Of a stretch of DNA of 64,000 nt, positions 12,205-24,781 are shown piece after piece. Source of the DNA: Suillus spraguei (Eukaryota > Basidiomycota > Agaricomycetes > Boletales > Suillaceae); contig JABCPU010000036.1 of the NCBI GenBank assembly GCA_016800925.1, forward strand, positions 186,001 through 250,000, read 5' to 3'. The notes under the pieces are model-generated. The model was not told the origin of the DNA. It did no database searches and saw only the letters and a program-made list of their open reading frames with translations. A program made the position numbers and the translations under genes. Each line of letters begins with the position of its first letter. The stretch's first letter is position 1.

Positions 12205-12934
12205 ATGTTCAAAAAGTACATGCTAGCATTCTATTCACACAGTGGCTCGCTCACGATTGCATCCTAGGTTTACACCTTCTACAGATATCGCAGGCCAAAC
12301 GCCACCCAAGTCTTCTGTACAACGATCGATAAGGGCTGCCGTGCTTCAGCAGTGGAAGATCGGACCAGAGACACTCGAAGAGATTTGGCCCAAGAAGGAG
12401 ACTTTGATACATGTAAAATGGTACGTCCTTCTAGGTATCCAGATCAGAGTCTGTCTGATATGCTTGGTCTGCATGACAAGAAGCAGAGAACACATCTCAA
12501 TATACTCCGTCCAAAGCGTACCCCTCTTTTTCCAGCATTTTGATGGGCCGTTCTACCCGACCCTTCGATTACTTCACAGGTGTAAGCCATTCCTCGGGTC
12601 TGATGGTGTGACACACATGTGAAATGCACTACCTACTACAGTTCCGTCCATTCTACCTAAGGTTGGGGTTGACAGAGGCGCAATTCGTTTCCTGCTTGCA
12701 GGCGCTCCCATGATGTGTCCCGGATTAACTTCAGCTGGAGGTTATCTTCCACCGTCTGAGGAAGCATTACCAAAAGGTACCGCTGTTGCTGTACATGCTG
12801 AGGGAAAGGAACATGCTGTTGGTATTGGGATCACCGAGCTCAGCACGGAAGATATGCGGAAACTGAACAAAGATGTGGCTGTTGAGATTGTCACGTATCT
12901 GGGAGATGATTTGTGGGCCCTGCAAACTCTGTAG
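12205..12934 (+). CDS. TMA20: TMA20 / MCTS1, ribosome recycling and re-initiation factor
   Basis: Four exons (12205-12215, 12268-12420, 12484-12581, 12642-12934) give 184 residues, matching the length of MCTS1/Tma20. The N-terminal domain begins MFKKFTPSTDIAGQTPPKSS and contains IRAAVLQQWKIGPETLEEIW. The linker has FFQHFDGPFYPTLRLLH. The C-terminal PUA domain carries VGVDRGAIRFLLAGA, MMCPGLTSAGG and HAEGKEHAVGIGI. Tma20 pairs with Tma22 (DENR) to remove deacylated tRNA from post-termination 40S subunits and to support re-initiation. The first coding exon is only 11 nt, and the start is fixed by the strongly conserved MFKKF. Confidence 0.95.
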
Positions 12935-13295
12935 TAATGTACCTCTTTGGGCGTACAGTACGAGATTACTTGCCTCCATTGTACTAGCAGATTAGAGTGA
13001 CAAGCTGTACTATCTTTTTTTGCCAAGGTTGACTGCGCTTCAAGTTGCCCATATTGGTATCGCTATCCGGAATTCTGTCCAAGCCGGTACGGACTCTGAG
13101 GGTCTTTTTTTGTATCATTCACGCAACACCGACGGGATCAATACCATAACCTGAGCGCCCCGGACTGTGCGAGCCGGTCACGGTGGGGGGGGAACTCTTC
13201 CGAGTCATTTCAGCCGAGTCGCATCACGACATTTGCTCGTTCTATCTTTCACACCACTTGCCACGCAAACTCAGATCAAGAGATCTTGTTCGGTA

Positions 13296-14128
13296 ATGGA
13301 AGATACCCCATTCGCGTATTCACAAAAAAAAACCACGACTCGTGCTCGTGCTCGAAAGAATAAGAGGGGTAATGCCAGATACGAACCACCCCCATTGATA
13401 GATCTCGTAGATCGTTGCAAAGCGGATATTGAATCTAATGGCTGGATAACGACTTGTCTAGGTTGGGAGCAGATTTTTATTGCCTGAGCATCTTATTGAC
13501 TGGTACCAGGTCTCGTCCAAGACGCCCTGCGGAAAACTAATATATCATGTCCTGATGTGCTGTGTCTCGGCCTGGGGAGTCCCTCATCGTCGCGTGAGGC
13601 CCGAGCGCAGCTTGCTTTCCTCATCAGTTCATTCACCATCTTGGAAATAGTAAGTTACATTTCGTCACGGCGCTGCGTCTTCTGACGCCGGTTTTTTGTA
13701 TGTATGTCAGGGTCCATCAGACGTGTCCGTATATGATCCAGTGTTTACGGATGCTGATAAGACACTATTCCAGAGCTTCGGGATGCGATGTCTATCAGAC
13801 ACAGCAAGTCTCTTGTTCTTTCATGTATGATAGTGTCCGATAAGTGCCTGTTTTATTTCAGGATGTAATGCATGGGGTGGAACGTCCAACCATCCTGTAT
13901 ATGCCGCATTGTGACCTAAAGCTGTACGAGAACATCATCGGTGCTAATTGGTCAGAAGAGCAGCTGGCGCGCATTATCTTTATTGCAAACCGGTTCAGTG
14001 ATTACACAGACAAGTACGTGTGTACTATTCATGTGAAAGGTTGAGTTTTATTTGACCCGCCCCGCAGTCATCCCCACTCGAAGCTAGAAGTCGAATCTCC
14101 ATATTTGATACGTCTAGGTGGGGATTGA
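13296..14128 (+). CDS. SRR1-domain protein
   Basis: Five exons (13296-13461, 13510-13649, 13711-13803, 13862-14013, 14068-14128) encode 203 residues. After a basic, low-complexity start (KKTTTRARARKNKRGNARY) comes the SRR1 core: VLCLGLGSPSSSREARAQLA, then VSVYDPVFTDADKTLFQSFG, then PTILYMPHCDLKLYENIIG and the end IIFIANRFSDY. This is the order and spacing of SRR1-like proteins (plant SRR1, yeast Ber1), whose biochemical role is poorly defined; links to circadian control, heme and microtubule stability have been reported. The third intron (13804-13861) begins GCAAGT; no GT donor gives the conserved frame. Confidence 0.9.
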
Positions 14129-14488
14129 TCACATTCTAACAACGAATGCGGGCTGATTACACGTCGGTCGCAGTACCGCACCTCGAGTGCCATCCCCTTC
14201 CCACGTTAGAATGCTTCTCTTCGGCATTCAATAACATTTCGATCCAACACGTGAGGCGCCCCATTCCGCCGTCATTGGTTGCATTAGCCAATAGGGTGAT
14301 TAGGAGGTTTAGTACCAACCCTGACCACTCCTCCCACAGCACTAGCGTAATGTCGTGAGAAGACGGGGATCTGGGTTCAAGACGGAAGCGAAAACCATAT
14401 TCCCAAAATAAGACGCAACATACATGAACAAAGTGATGCATATGTACACTACTTACTATAGAGCAGATTCTAGGTTAAAAAGGCGAAG
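14129..14488. other. Convergent intergenic region
   Basis: Lies between the 3' ends of the plus-strand SRR1 gene and the minus-strand orphan. It must hold both 3' ends; no gene or distinct signal is seen. Confidence 0.5.
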
Positions 14489-15349
14489 CTAACATTCATG
14501 GTAGACAGCATTATACGAAGTGGGCTGATCTTCATCGGGAAACGGAAGGGGGTCGAGCGCATAACGATCAAAATAAGAGTCCGGGTGCCGGATGTACACA
14601 TGAGGCTGTGACCGCCGCCGTCTCCGTTGCCCTGGAAAAGGGAGGGACGTCGGTTCCACGAAGTCAAGTTCTGATGAGCGCCCTAGGGAAGGCGTAGAAA
14701 GGGAGTCGGACTCGTCGTCGGAAGTGTCCTCTATGGCTTCTGGGACAGATAGATCGTCTAACTCGTCTGCATCATAGTAGGGTAAAGCGTCATACGCTAG
14801 AAATGGTGAAACAGGAGACTCAATGATGGGACCAAGGTCATATGGATGAACAAGTGGTGGATGGAATGGCGGATATGGCACAGGATATGGCACAACATAT
14901 GCTTGATGACTGAATAGGTCGTCCGACGAGGACATTGGTGATGTTAAGGGGCTAAGTGGAGGATCTTCATCATCATCAGCCGCTAGAACGGATATGCGAA
15001 CGTCGGCATCCGATGCGTCCTCTCCATCTTCGACTAGGGATTCTAAAAGTGAGTCGAGCCACTCAGCTTCGGATGTACTGGCTCCGACTCCTACAAGCTT
15101 GGAAGCGTCGGGGAACATGAACGAATCCAACTCCTCCTCTTCATTGTCGCCTTCGTTATCCCCATCATCGCTTGAAATATAAACATGTTTTGAATAGGAA
15201 GAACTGGTCGCCACACTGGGCTCATAGGGGGCGTGAGGTGGCCGAAATATGGTGTTTTTGAGAAGCACCCAGCGATGGAGGTTGCCTCCCATAGCTGAAT
15301 GTAGCTTGGAACGGGCCATGGTGGAAAGGTCTACGGGTTCTGCTGACAT
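14489..15349 (-). CDS. Acidic, Pro/Ser-rich basidiomycete orphan protein
   Basis: One exon codes 286 residues from ATG 15349-15347. The start MSAEPVDLSTMARSKLHSAM is followed by GGNLHRWVLLKN, the most ordered-looking part. The rest is low complexity: acidic clusters (SSDDGDNEGDNEEEELDS), a Tyr/Pro stretch (YVVPYPVPYPPFHPP) and a basic patch GQRRRRRSQPHVYIRHP. The frame stays open upstream to the acceptor of a probable 49-nt leader intron (15391-15439, GTATGC..CATCAG) but has no earlier ATG, and a TATA box lies at 15588-15593. Function unknown; the composition suggests a disordered, possibly nuclear regulatory protein. Confidence 0.65.
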   Translation of the reverse strand: MSAEPVDLSTMARSKLHSAMGGNLHRWVLLKNTIFRPPHAPYEPSVATSSSYSKHVYISSDDGDNEGDNEEEELDSFMFPDASKLVGVGASTSEAEWLDSLLESLVEDGEDASDADVRISVLAADDDEDPPLSPLTSPMSSSDDLFSHQAYVVPYPVPYPPFHPPLVHPYDLGPIIESPVSPFLAYDALPYYDADELDDLSVPEAIEDTSDDESDSLSTPSLGRSSELDFVEPTSLPFPGQRRRRRSQPHVYIRHPDSYFDRYALDPLPFPDEDQPTSYNAVYHEC

Positions 15350-15587
15350 GTGAAGGGTGGTGAATTCCAAGACGTATGATGGAGTGGCGTCTGATGCGTT
15401 AAGGTCAGTATATGCTGGCAAAACTTGTATATAGCATACCCGAGTCGAACGTTGTTCTACCAGGGTTGAAACTGGTTTGACCGTTGTATACGGTAGACGA
15501 TGAAGGGTTCGAACAAAATGGTGCCGTTGTTGGATTTACGGGCAAGTTTGTTAACCATACTTCAGTATGAATGGTGGGCCTACGCTC

Positions 15588-15593
15588 TTTATA
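15588..15593 (-). promoter_or_regulatory. TATA box of the acidic orphan gene
   Basis: TATAAA on the minus strand, about 240 bases upstream of the predicted start codon and 150 upstream of the leader intron. The 15350-15914 stretch otherwise holds only this leader region and the 3' end of APC3. Confidence 0.45.
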
Positions 15594-15914
15594 GGGGACG
15601 CGGCAATGACGAATTGAGGAGGGGCCCTGTTTAAAGACGAAGAGCTTATTATGCAGACATGATGATGGACGGGGAGGAAAAAGTGGGGACGGCAGGGGGC
15701 GACGATGGTCTTATATAGGAATTTTGAAATCGTGACAATGACTCAAAATGATACACTTCGGAAAGAAGCATTTACCCGGCGATATCACAAATATATCCAA
15801 ACAACCTCCTTTGCGATAACGCCACCATGCAAATGATAAAAAAAAAGTTATATGTACCGAGTCGCTCGCAGCTATCTACACGACATGAACGCCGTTCCGA
15901 TAGATGCGGCCCCC

Positions 15915-18819
15915 TCAACCTTCATCCATCTGGTCATCCCTGCCTTCTTCGTCCTTAACGGTGTCAATAAGTTTCTTCAGTTTGTTCACGCTCTTTGGGG
16001 ATGTATCGCGTGCTATGGCGAGCCAGTGCGCCGATTTTACCTCATCACCCATCAATCGATACACTTTCGCAATTTGGAACACTACATTTGACTCCTCGGG
16101 AGATGAGTCACGAAGCTGAAGTAGATCTTCCAGTGCTTCCTGCGAACGTGGGAGAAAAGTTATGTAAAAAAATGGAGGTCAACGTCCGGTAACCAGGTGT
16201 TCACTTACAGCGTATCTTTTCATGGAGATAAGGATTTTTGCTCGACGATAACGAACGAGCGCATTGTCTGGTGCTACGCGAACTGCCTGATCAAATAATG
16301 AGTGCGCAGCCACCTTGTCCCCCCGACGTTCGACAGCCTGAGAAGTTGATACCACAGCAAGGGTGGATTAGTATCAGGAAAGTCGATCAAACAAGGGACA
16401 CACCATGCCTACGCAACCTAGTAAAACTGCATTATTTGGATGAATTTCAACCGCCTTGCGATAGTGATACTCAGCAAGGCGTATTTTGCTCATCCGCAAA
16501 TAGCAGGTGCCGAGACCATACCTACGGCGAAGTCAATCAATATGAGAAGCCAATAAATGTGTCACATAAACCTAACCAAGCATTGTAGTGTCGCGGATCT
16601 GCGCGGAGGGCAGTCTGGAAGAATCCGATAGCTTTGTCCAGGTCCTCATCAATTGACTCATGTCCGCTAAGGGTGTACGCGTAAGCACAGGACGGATCCA
16701 TTTCAGCAGCTCGTCGAAAACACGTAAGTGCCTGAGACCGCTCTTTCTGTAAGGAAAAAAGATTGCCAACTGCGATCCACGCCTGTGCAGAGCGTGGGTT
16801 TATGTTCATAAGTTCTTGCGCAAGATATGAAAGCTGCACGTTCTGCTGAAGGTGCCATAGAAGAGTCGAGTAAACCTCCATATCGGCCAACCGATAAGGC
16901 TCCAGGGCTCGAGCCGCCCTGAACGCTCGCTCTGCCTATAAATGAAAATAACGTAAACGAAAAGAAGTATATGGTGGAGCCAATGATAATTACGTACTGG
17001 CGCGTACTCGAGTCGTTCATAGTGGGCTCGTCCCACCATCGCCAATACCCACGATGATTGCTGGTGTGCAAGCGGTATCTGGTCGAGTTCCATAAGGCAG
17101 GAGTAACAATCATATTTGGATAAAGCTCGAGTAGCACGTGCGAATCGCCGGAGCAGATCATAAATGTATTGGTCTGCCATCTCTGAATCGTACACCTCTT
17201 GAGCAGCAAGTTCATGCGCTGCGGTCCAGTTGCTTGGCGCAGAAGATGTTTCAGAGGGGGGCGACTGAGCATTCGAAGTTGGCGAGGTCGAGGGCGCGAC
17301 CTCTCCGTGCAAATTGGCATCATCCTCGCCATCTGAGTCTATTGATCGCGAACGCGAGGTAGTCAACTGTCGGCGACGATCTCGTGGAGGTGGATGCTTC
17401 AAGAAATAAGTCAGTGATTGATATTAGACCAAAACACAATTAGGTAAACAGGCTCGAAATTCACCCACTAACCTTGAGAGGCTTGGTAGTGGTGCCGCTC
17501 AAGAGCCGCGTGCTTCGCCGCGGCGCAACAGCACACCCTCTCTCGTTCTTAGTAATTCCTCCACTAGCAACTGGCCTGGATGATATGACGGGCTGAGAAC
17601 GACGACCCGGTGATGAGAAGATATTAGCAAATTTTAGGGCCGGGCGTGCGCGTGCCTTTTTCGACGTTTCGTCCATAGTCAGCTTGGATGGCTTGGATGC
17701 GATAGTCTCAGTGCTCTTTTGTCGAACCGTTGATCGAAGTCTCTTCTGCGCAGGACCAGTCTCATCCGCCGAAGATAGTGGTCGAGCGGCGGGCTGAGAC
17801 GGGCCAGGTCCTGCTGGCTCAAATTTAGAGTTACGGGGTGGAGGGTGAAGAAATGAGTTCTCCGTATGAATGAACGGTTCGTTAGTAGCGCTAAAATGAT
17901 ACAGAAGACCATGTCAGACATATCGCATCATGAAGAGTTGTAGCCGCTTTACATGGAGTCGCGTGAGTCTGGTGGGGGGTCCATTCTGAAAGCTTGAGGG
18001 ACGTTCTTGCGGCCACGAAATAGAGTGGTATTGACAGTTGTGTCGGGCGTAAAAAATCCAACTCCAGTAACAGTCGGGCCAGAGAGGGCCTTGGCCGGTG
18101 GGGGCTCTTCTGGCGGACCCTGTTTCACTGGGATAGGACGCATTGGAAAGATCTCGTCTACATCAGGAGCCGTACCTAAGAATGAAAGTCAACCAAGTTA
18201 GTTGTAAGATGTGACAATAAGCTCAAGATGGTCACCGAGAGAGCACAAGCCCTCAAATGCTTCCCACAACATGGGGTTGAGTGCAAGAGCTTGTCGGAAA
18301 TTACGAGTAGCCTGCTCAGGAAGATTGCCTTTCATTGCCATTGTTCCAGATCGACATCGTGTTGCGGCTTCCTCCGAAAACGCGCGCGAGGTTCGAGGGC
18401 CCATAGAAGCTGCAGGGGGAATCAGTGAGTGTACAGCAATATAGAATGGAATGCGCACCTGTCGGGGTATAGGTAGGATCCTGTAAACTAGCGTCAAAAG
18501 CTTCGTGTGCCAGCCTGTGCCGACCGAGAGCAGCACAACACTTTCCCTTGATCTCCAAGCATCCGCTACATCTCGACTGTTGAACACCAGTGACTAATTG
18601 TAGCCCTGAATGTGGCTGACCAGATCGAAGAAGTGCCATGGCATAAAGATGACGCGCATCGTGATTATTCTCGTCCATGACAAGGTAAAGTTCCGCATAG
18701 AAAGCTGCAGATTTGACAAGGTCGAAATCGAGACAAGTCCATATGAGGGTCTGGAAACGCTGTCTGATCTGTGGGAGAAATGCAGGCCTGGTAACGGCTT
18801 TCGAATCTTCCAGTGGCAT
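15915..18819 (-). CDS. CDC27: APC3 / CDC27, TPR subunit of the anaphase-promoting complex
   Basis: Nine exons (18819-18459, 18409-18236, 18175-17953, 17890-17473, 17396-16998, 16935-16577, 16521-16404, 16337-16209, 16139-15915) encode 801 residues. The N-terminal TPR half contains FYAELYLVMDENNHDARHLY and LEIKGKCCAALGRHRLAHEA. A disordered Ser/Pro/Arg linker of about 220 residues follows. The C-terminal TPR superhelix has the CDC27 signature runs MEVYSTLLWHLQ, AYAYTLSGHE, ALRADPRHYNAWYGLG and AEYHYRKAVEIHPNN. CDC27 forms the homodimeric TPR arm of APC/C that binds the IR tails of Cdc20/Cdh1 and APC10. The length fits fungal Nuc2/Cdc27. The start is set by the family-like MPLEDSKAVTRPAF. Confidence 0.96.
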
Positions 18820-19141
18820 TAGCACAAGCCTAAAGCATGAGAATATAAGTCAGGGAGAAATATGGTTAAATCCAGTCCCCCGCAAACTAGCGCGTCTGTC
18901 CGAGAGGCAGTACTTGAAACTTAAGATGGTTTTACAAAATGCAGCGCGGTGAGGAGGAGGTTAAGCAGTGCAACGCGAGTCCCTACAAACAAACCGCGCG
19001 TGGAACAATCACGTGACAATCGCGTAGATGCTTATAAGTTACACGCCCATTTTTCCAAGACAATTGCATACTTTTCAATGTAAGTAAACATTATAGGCGT
19101 ATGAATTACATGTAAGACTGTCAACCCAAGGTTATCTTTGT
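18820..19141. other. Tandem intergenic region
   Basis: Between the TCP1 stop and the APC3 start on the same strand; it serves as the TCP1 3' end and APC3 promoter. ATCACGTGA, a palindromic E-box core, lies at 19009-19017. Confidence 0.45.
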
Positions 19142-21166
19142 TTAATGGCCATGTGAATCTGCTTCCGGCTTTGGCTCTGTTATGATCAGTGAGACAGACT
19201 TTCCGGGTAGGGTGGCGATCACTTACCCGGTACGCACTGAATAGCGTCATCGATCCGCAAAAGCGAGATAGCCGCCTCATACGCCGACTTCAAACTCCGG
19301 ACCTTACTCATCGTTGGCTCCAGCACACCAGCCACAACATTGTCACGGACATCTCCGTTCATAAGGTCTAGGCCGTACCGAAGTAGCACTTTCTTCGGAT
19401 CACCCGCAGGCGCGTTCTGCGCGGCGTGATGGTAAGCACGTAGTTTGGCGACAAGATCAGTAGAATCCTTCGCAGCGTTGACAGCAAGCTGCTTTGGGAT
19501 TGACAGCAGAGCTGCAGCGAATTCGGCTATCGCCAGTTGTTCTCGCGATCCCTAATGCATAATCATAGAATCACTGAGAGGTATGCCGATAAGTATGAAA
19601 CTCACCAAGGTTGTCGCAAAGTTTTCCAAGTAAATACTGAGAGCAGATTCAACCGCACCACCTCCAGGGACAACGGATCCGCTCTCTAAAGTACGCTTAA
19701 TGATAGAAAGGGTGTCATGCAACGCTCTCTCCATCTCATCTAGCATGTAGTCATTCGCTCCACGCAGAACGATAGACGCAGAGTTGACCACCTTGGTGCC
19801 CTTGATGAGGATCAGTTCGTCATCGGAGATACGCTCCTGGACAACTTCGTCCGCTGAACCAAGGTAGCTGGCCTCATATGTCTCCTCACCTTCCAAGTTC
19901 GCGAGACTTGAGATGAGTGTGCCACCTGTTGCCTTTGCAATGCGTCGGAGGTCTTCCTTTCTGCATCTTCTAACTGCCATCGCGCCAGCTTCGACAAACT
20001 CTTTTAGACACAAGTCATCAATGCCCTTTGTGGTCAGAACAACGTTGGCTCCTGATGCCAAAATTTTGCGAATTCGTTCCAGCGTGATTTCTGCTTCACT
20101 GCAAAAACGCATTCAAATGAGGGCCAAATGAATTGTTAATTTGAAAACTAACCGCTTCCTGATCTCCTCTAGTTGATTTGGATCTTCGACCAGGATCTGT
20201 ACACCCAGTTGCATGCGGGCTTTTTGAAGATTGATGTCTAAACACGCAATTTTTGCATTGGTTACACGTTTTTTCATGGCTAGATATTTCAGTTCAGTGA
20301 ATAATTCACGCGAGGAAAAAGTATGTGGACCTTGACTAGCAACCGTACAGTTCAGTGCATAACCTTGAACGTACAGAGATTCTCTAGCACTTTTGCCGTG
20401 AGCCTTGAGCACGTTAACAGCCTTGACCGGATATTTGATGTCGCCGCGCAAGTTAATAGTCTTGACAGCAAGCATCGCGTCCACAGCCATAGGAGCAAAT
20501 AGATCATCGTCACTTCAAGGGTATTTGAGGGGAGACATTGCCAAAAGTTTCGAAACAACGTACTTTCCGATGATCTTGCTAGACATGCTAGTCTTGGCTG
20601 CATTTACGAGTGCATCACGACCGAGAGAATCAACTTTAATGCTGAGTTGATCCTGCATAAACTTGACGGCCTCTCTGCAAGCAAGTCTGTAGCCTGTGAT
20701 GATAGTGGTCGGATGTATTTTCGCTTTTACGAGTTCGTTGGCGCGTCGAAGAAGCTCAGATGCAATGATGACCACAGAGGTTGTACCATCTCCAACCTCC
20801 TTGTCCTGCTTTTGCGCGAGATCAACAAAAATCTTTCCAGCTGGGTGTTCGACAGACAAAAGAGACAGGATTGTTGCACCATCATTCGAGATGGTCACTT
20901 CCTAATGAAAGTGAGAAGAAACGCTTGAACTGTAGCAAAAGATGCGCACTCCGATGTTGTCAACGAGCATTTTATCGAGCCCAAGTGGACCCAAAGAGCT
21001 TTTGACGATGTTTGCGATGGCCAAGGCCGCGGTCACTGATCCGACACACCATTTGAGTTGAAGGTTAACAACCATTAAACCACGCACCATTCTGATCCCG
21101 TATATCTTGCCCTGACACGCGGTCACCACCGAGAAATGCACCAGCTCGAGGATCGCGTTGGAACAT
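19142..21166 (-). CDS. TCP1: TCP1 / CCT-alpha chaperonin subunit
   Basis: Eight exons (21166-21088, 21035-20950, 20901-20564, 20512-20331, 20279-20153, 20098-19606, 19551-19227, 19176-19142) give 554 residues, the usual length for CCT1. It shows [33 protein letters not shown], the ATPase motifs NDGATIL (about residue 61) and [15 protein letters not shown] (about 92), TSMSSKIIG and [15 protein letters not shown]. The alpha subunit is marked by [16 protein letters not shown] and by [23 protein letters not shown] folds actin, tubulin and WD40 proteins such as Cdc20/Cdh1. The last exon is short and codes the His/Glu tail [10 protein letters not shown]. Confidence 0.97.
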
Positions 21167-22437
21167 CTTGCGTCTAGATGATCTTCCAACTCCAGGACAA
21201 GTTGACTGACATTTGTGTCGCGGCTGCAATCTGCTTACGCAAGATTGCCTCCTATGGTTCACGTCGTTGGAACTTCGTAAGCTAGTTTCCAGCAAGTGGA
21301 AGTGATCTGATTACTTGCGGTGAAAAGCTATATCTTTTGCAAGCGCATCTTAGTTATCATCTCGGATGTTAACTTGAATGATATCACCGTTTGAAGGGAT
21401 AGCTGACGAGGCCCCCTGCAGCTCAAACGTTCACATCAATGCTTCTGGCGACACGAATAAACAATGACTTCGCTTAAGAATAGCTATCCCGACGCTGGTG
21501 CATGTTGGATAGAGAACCTCGCCAAGCGCGTTGACTCATGATAGATCAGCCCTAATAATTTCTGTAATAGGTTCCTCCGCTGATGCGAAGCCATGCAATA
21601 GCATGTCCATAACGATAAATATTCTCAATGAATATGAATGGAAGATATTGAACAAAAGTGAACAGAAAATGGTGTTATCCGAATGCTGTCCATTGATAAT
21701 CATGTCCAGCAGGAACAGAATTGAAACCCATGTTGCATCCAGCAGTCTGGGAGGTGAGGATGTATAGATGTTCAACATTTGATGATTGAAAGATGCCAAG
21801 GGATGAATCTTAGCGGATAAATATTGAGGAGGCGAAAGGAAACAGACGGGGCCATAAAGGACATAAATAGCTATCGATAGTCTTAGATGCGAGGCAAATA
21901 AAGAATCAGACTGAGAAGAAACAGATGTTGAACATATATAAGAGATGCAGCGAAAATTGTCTATGGCACATGGAAACGGTTGTAGGAGAATTGAGCAGCC
22001 ACGACCGGAAGATAGGACGTGACTGATGCGATAGTCAAACAAATGAAATGTCCAATGCATCAAATAATTGGTAGGGGGACTTCGTATGACGGTGAAAAGA
22101 TGCCGGGTAGGACGTATCGCGAAAGGCTTTATGTGAGTTTGGGAATATATCTCACAGGCCTGAGTAGCATAGAGCATAACGAGCGTTGAGATCAGCGAGC
22201 GGTAATATGACGTGACAAATGGTTGTTTCTGAGCGGATCATTGGAGAGAATATTTGAATGAAGCGAGGAAGCGCAATGGGGTTCCAGGTGTTTGACACGC
22301 ACGGGGGGTAAAGAAGGATTGATCCTGGTTAGGAAGATATCAAGCTGATCACGAAATCGTCGGACATGCAAAATGCAGACGCGCTAAACTTTGAACGTGC
22401 AGGAAAATGGAGCAGTGACGAAGAGGTCGGGTTAAAA
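21167..22437. other. Intergenic: TCP1 promoter and CDC25 3' region
   Basis: A 1.3-kb stretch between two minus-strand genes. It contains a 213-codon minus-strand open frame (21536-22177) of hydrophobic, low-information sequence that fits no family and probably lies in the CDC25 3' UTR. Nothing else is recognised. Confidence 0.45.
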
Positions 22438-24781
22438 CTAATAAGCAGCCATGCGAGTCGCGTCGAAAGTTTCGGAGCGGGTCATACCGATGCGACCCAA
22501 TCTTTTCGCCTTTGACAACAGCATAGTACCTTTATTGGGAGGGGGGCAGGGGCTATCGCCGATGTCGGTCTCCTCGTCGTCGGTTTGGGTAATGTTACCG
22601 ACCTCAGTCACAGTCGAGAGACCATTGCGGCGTGTACGGGCAGCATTCGCGGCAGCAAATAGCTGGGGAGCGCCGGCAGGCGCTGTATTTCTCTTGGATG
22701 GCTGCTGGGTTGTGCCAGTGACCTTCGAAGCTAGGTCGCCATAGGCGTATGACTTAGTACGTCCAAATTTGCCCTTGCGAAATTGGTCCAAGTCCTCTTT
22801 GCGGGACAGTGCAAAGTTAGGGTCGTCCATCGTAACGTAACCCCGAGGACGACACCGAGAAGTACTCTGTTTGTAATATTCGCAGTACCCGCCTTCCAAG
22901 ATGTATACCTCCGGATAGTGAATCTTTGGATACATGTGGTTATTCATTGCGCGGTCTTTGGCACGGAGGTGTTTGGCACTGAAGGGCATCGCAAAGTTAG
23001 AGTTAGAAGGGGAAACGAGGAGGACTTTCGGCTTACAATGTTGGAGCTCTCTTTGCACTGAATTCACAGTGGAAAACAAGGATAGTCTTTTTTTGAGAGT
23101 CGCCACTGACAGATGGTTTAGGCTTCTGCACGCCAAGTAAGAATTCTTCCACGCCAGTAGTAGTGTTGATGTTGACAGCGCCGGGAATATGTCCACCATT
23201 GTATTCATAGTCAAAGCGGCAGTCGATGACGTGGAAACTCGCGATGCGAGAATTGTAAACGCCGTCAAGAAGATCATCCAACTAAATGGAAGCAGAACGT
23301 TAAGCATTGTCACTAAGGTCGCAAAATAAAGGCAATCACAGTTTTCGGTACGACCCTCATCAACCCATCCTCACGCACACGGTGACATGGTAATATTTTT
23401 CCCAATGTCTCGTTATCCCCAAATCCTGGCAATCCCGCAGCCATGAATTTCGCAGAGGGGCTCTCAAACATATCGCGCTGAACCATAGCAGTCGCGCCAG
23501 TCAGAGGTCTAAAGTCCTCCGTTCCGTCGCGTCTGCGGATAGCCTTGACCTGCTGTCGCTTGGCATATGCCTGGGCAGGAGAGGACATGTCAGGATCGTC
23601 GAAAGAAGAACCCTCATCAGAAAAGTGTTCGAGGACAGTGGATGGAACCATAGAAAAGGCGCGTCGCGAAGGAGGCAGTTCGAGTGCTGACCGCTTCTCT
23701 GGCGAAACGTCTGAGTCAAGCACGGGGTGTGCAGATTGTGGGGAAGGGACACCGGGTTGTACCAAAGCTGAGAAGACAATGCGCCGGGCTCGTTTGCTTG
23801 CGTTAGGGGGGACTCCAAGGCCCTGAAGTGCAGGTTTTGTGAAGGTAGCCATGCGATCCAACTTGTGCTGCGAGGGCGACGAAGGGGCAGGTGATGATGA
23901 AGCCTCATGATCAACTCGTGAAACAGTCTCCGGAGATAAAGAACGACGCTTTTTTGGTTGTGGCCCTCCAGGGGTGTCTAAGTAAGATTGGGTCATAGCC
24001 CCATAAAACAGATTGTTGAATTCAGTCACAGCCGGCGCTGCAGAAAGGGGCGGAGAAGGTAACAGGTCCTGCGCAGGAACCTCGGGAGCAGGATCCACGT
24101 CCATGGCGTCATCAGACGCTAAAGAAATAGATACATCCGGCGGCTGCCCGTGCGGTCACATAAACAAGACTGCTGGTCCAAACTAAAAGGATCACTCACC
24201 GGAGCAAACATGTTTCCGTCCATTGTCTGAGAGGTTCTTAAAGGCTTAGAGGCCATCCACTCCATAGGAAGCGCGCTGCGCTGGGTTCGCTTGGAGTTCG
24301 CTTGGGAGCCAGTTTTTGTGCTGACGGAGTCGTTGGAGAAATTGCCGTTGCTCATATCCTGACCAAAAATGCGAGCGGCACTGGTGGATGCACGGGGGCG
24401 TGTGGTAGGCCTGTTCGTCCTCTCATTCTCCTTCTGAACGGGGCGGTACGCAGGCGAGACATCCATTGGGACATCGTGATCTTGCGGGAGCGTCATTGTA
24501 TCACGTGGAGGAGAGTTCAGAGACATCGTAGAAGCAAACGACAGCTCAAGGTCTGAAGACAAGAAATCATCAATGTCATCACGTTTAGGATTGAACATTT
24601 GGCTGCGCTTGCGAGAGGGAGCAAGTGGCGCGTGTAGGTATTGCGTCGAAGCCGAAGCCGAGGAAAAGGCGGAGAAGAAGGTCATGTCGCGAGAAACTGT
24701 AGTAGAAGATTGGACTTGAGCTCTTTTTGGAAGCTTGTTCGAATGATAATCTGTGAGTCGTTTCAAGAATGAATCAGACAT
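22438..24781 (-). CDS. CDC25: CDC25 M-phase inducer phosphatase
   Basis: Four exons (24781-24166, 24118-23340, 23281-23037, 22978-22438) encode 726 residues. The first 440 are a disordered Ser/Pro-rich regulatory region, as usual in Cdc25. The rhodanese-fold catalytic domain begins at LPCHRVREDGLMRV and DDLLDGVYN, has VIDCRFDYEYNGGHIPGAVN, and carries the CX5R loop HCEFSAKRAP (catalytic Cys about 537) and AKDRAMNNHMYPKIHYPEVY. The basic C-terminal segment KFGRTKSYAYGD follows. Cdc25 removes inhibitory phosphates from Cdk1 to allow mitotic entry. The third junction splits the codon for Phe directly after RAPT and joins to AKHLRAKDR, as in homologues. Confidence 0.96.

Noticed and set aside
21536..22177. 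213-codon minus-strand open frame
   Set aside because: Low-information hydrophobic sequence just downstream of CDC25, with no family, no splice structure and no conserved motif; it is most likely CDC25 3' UTR.
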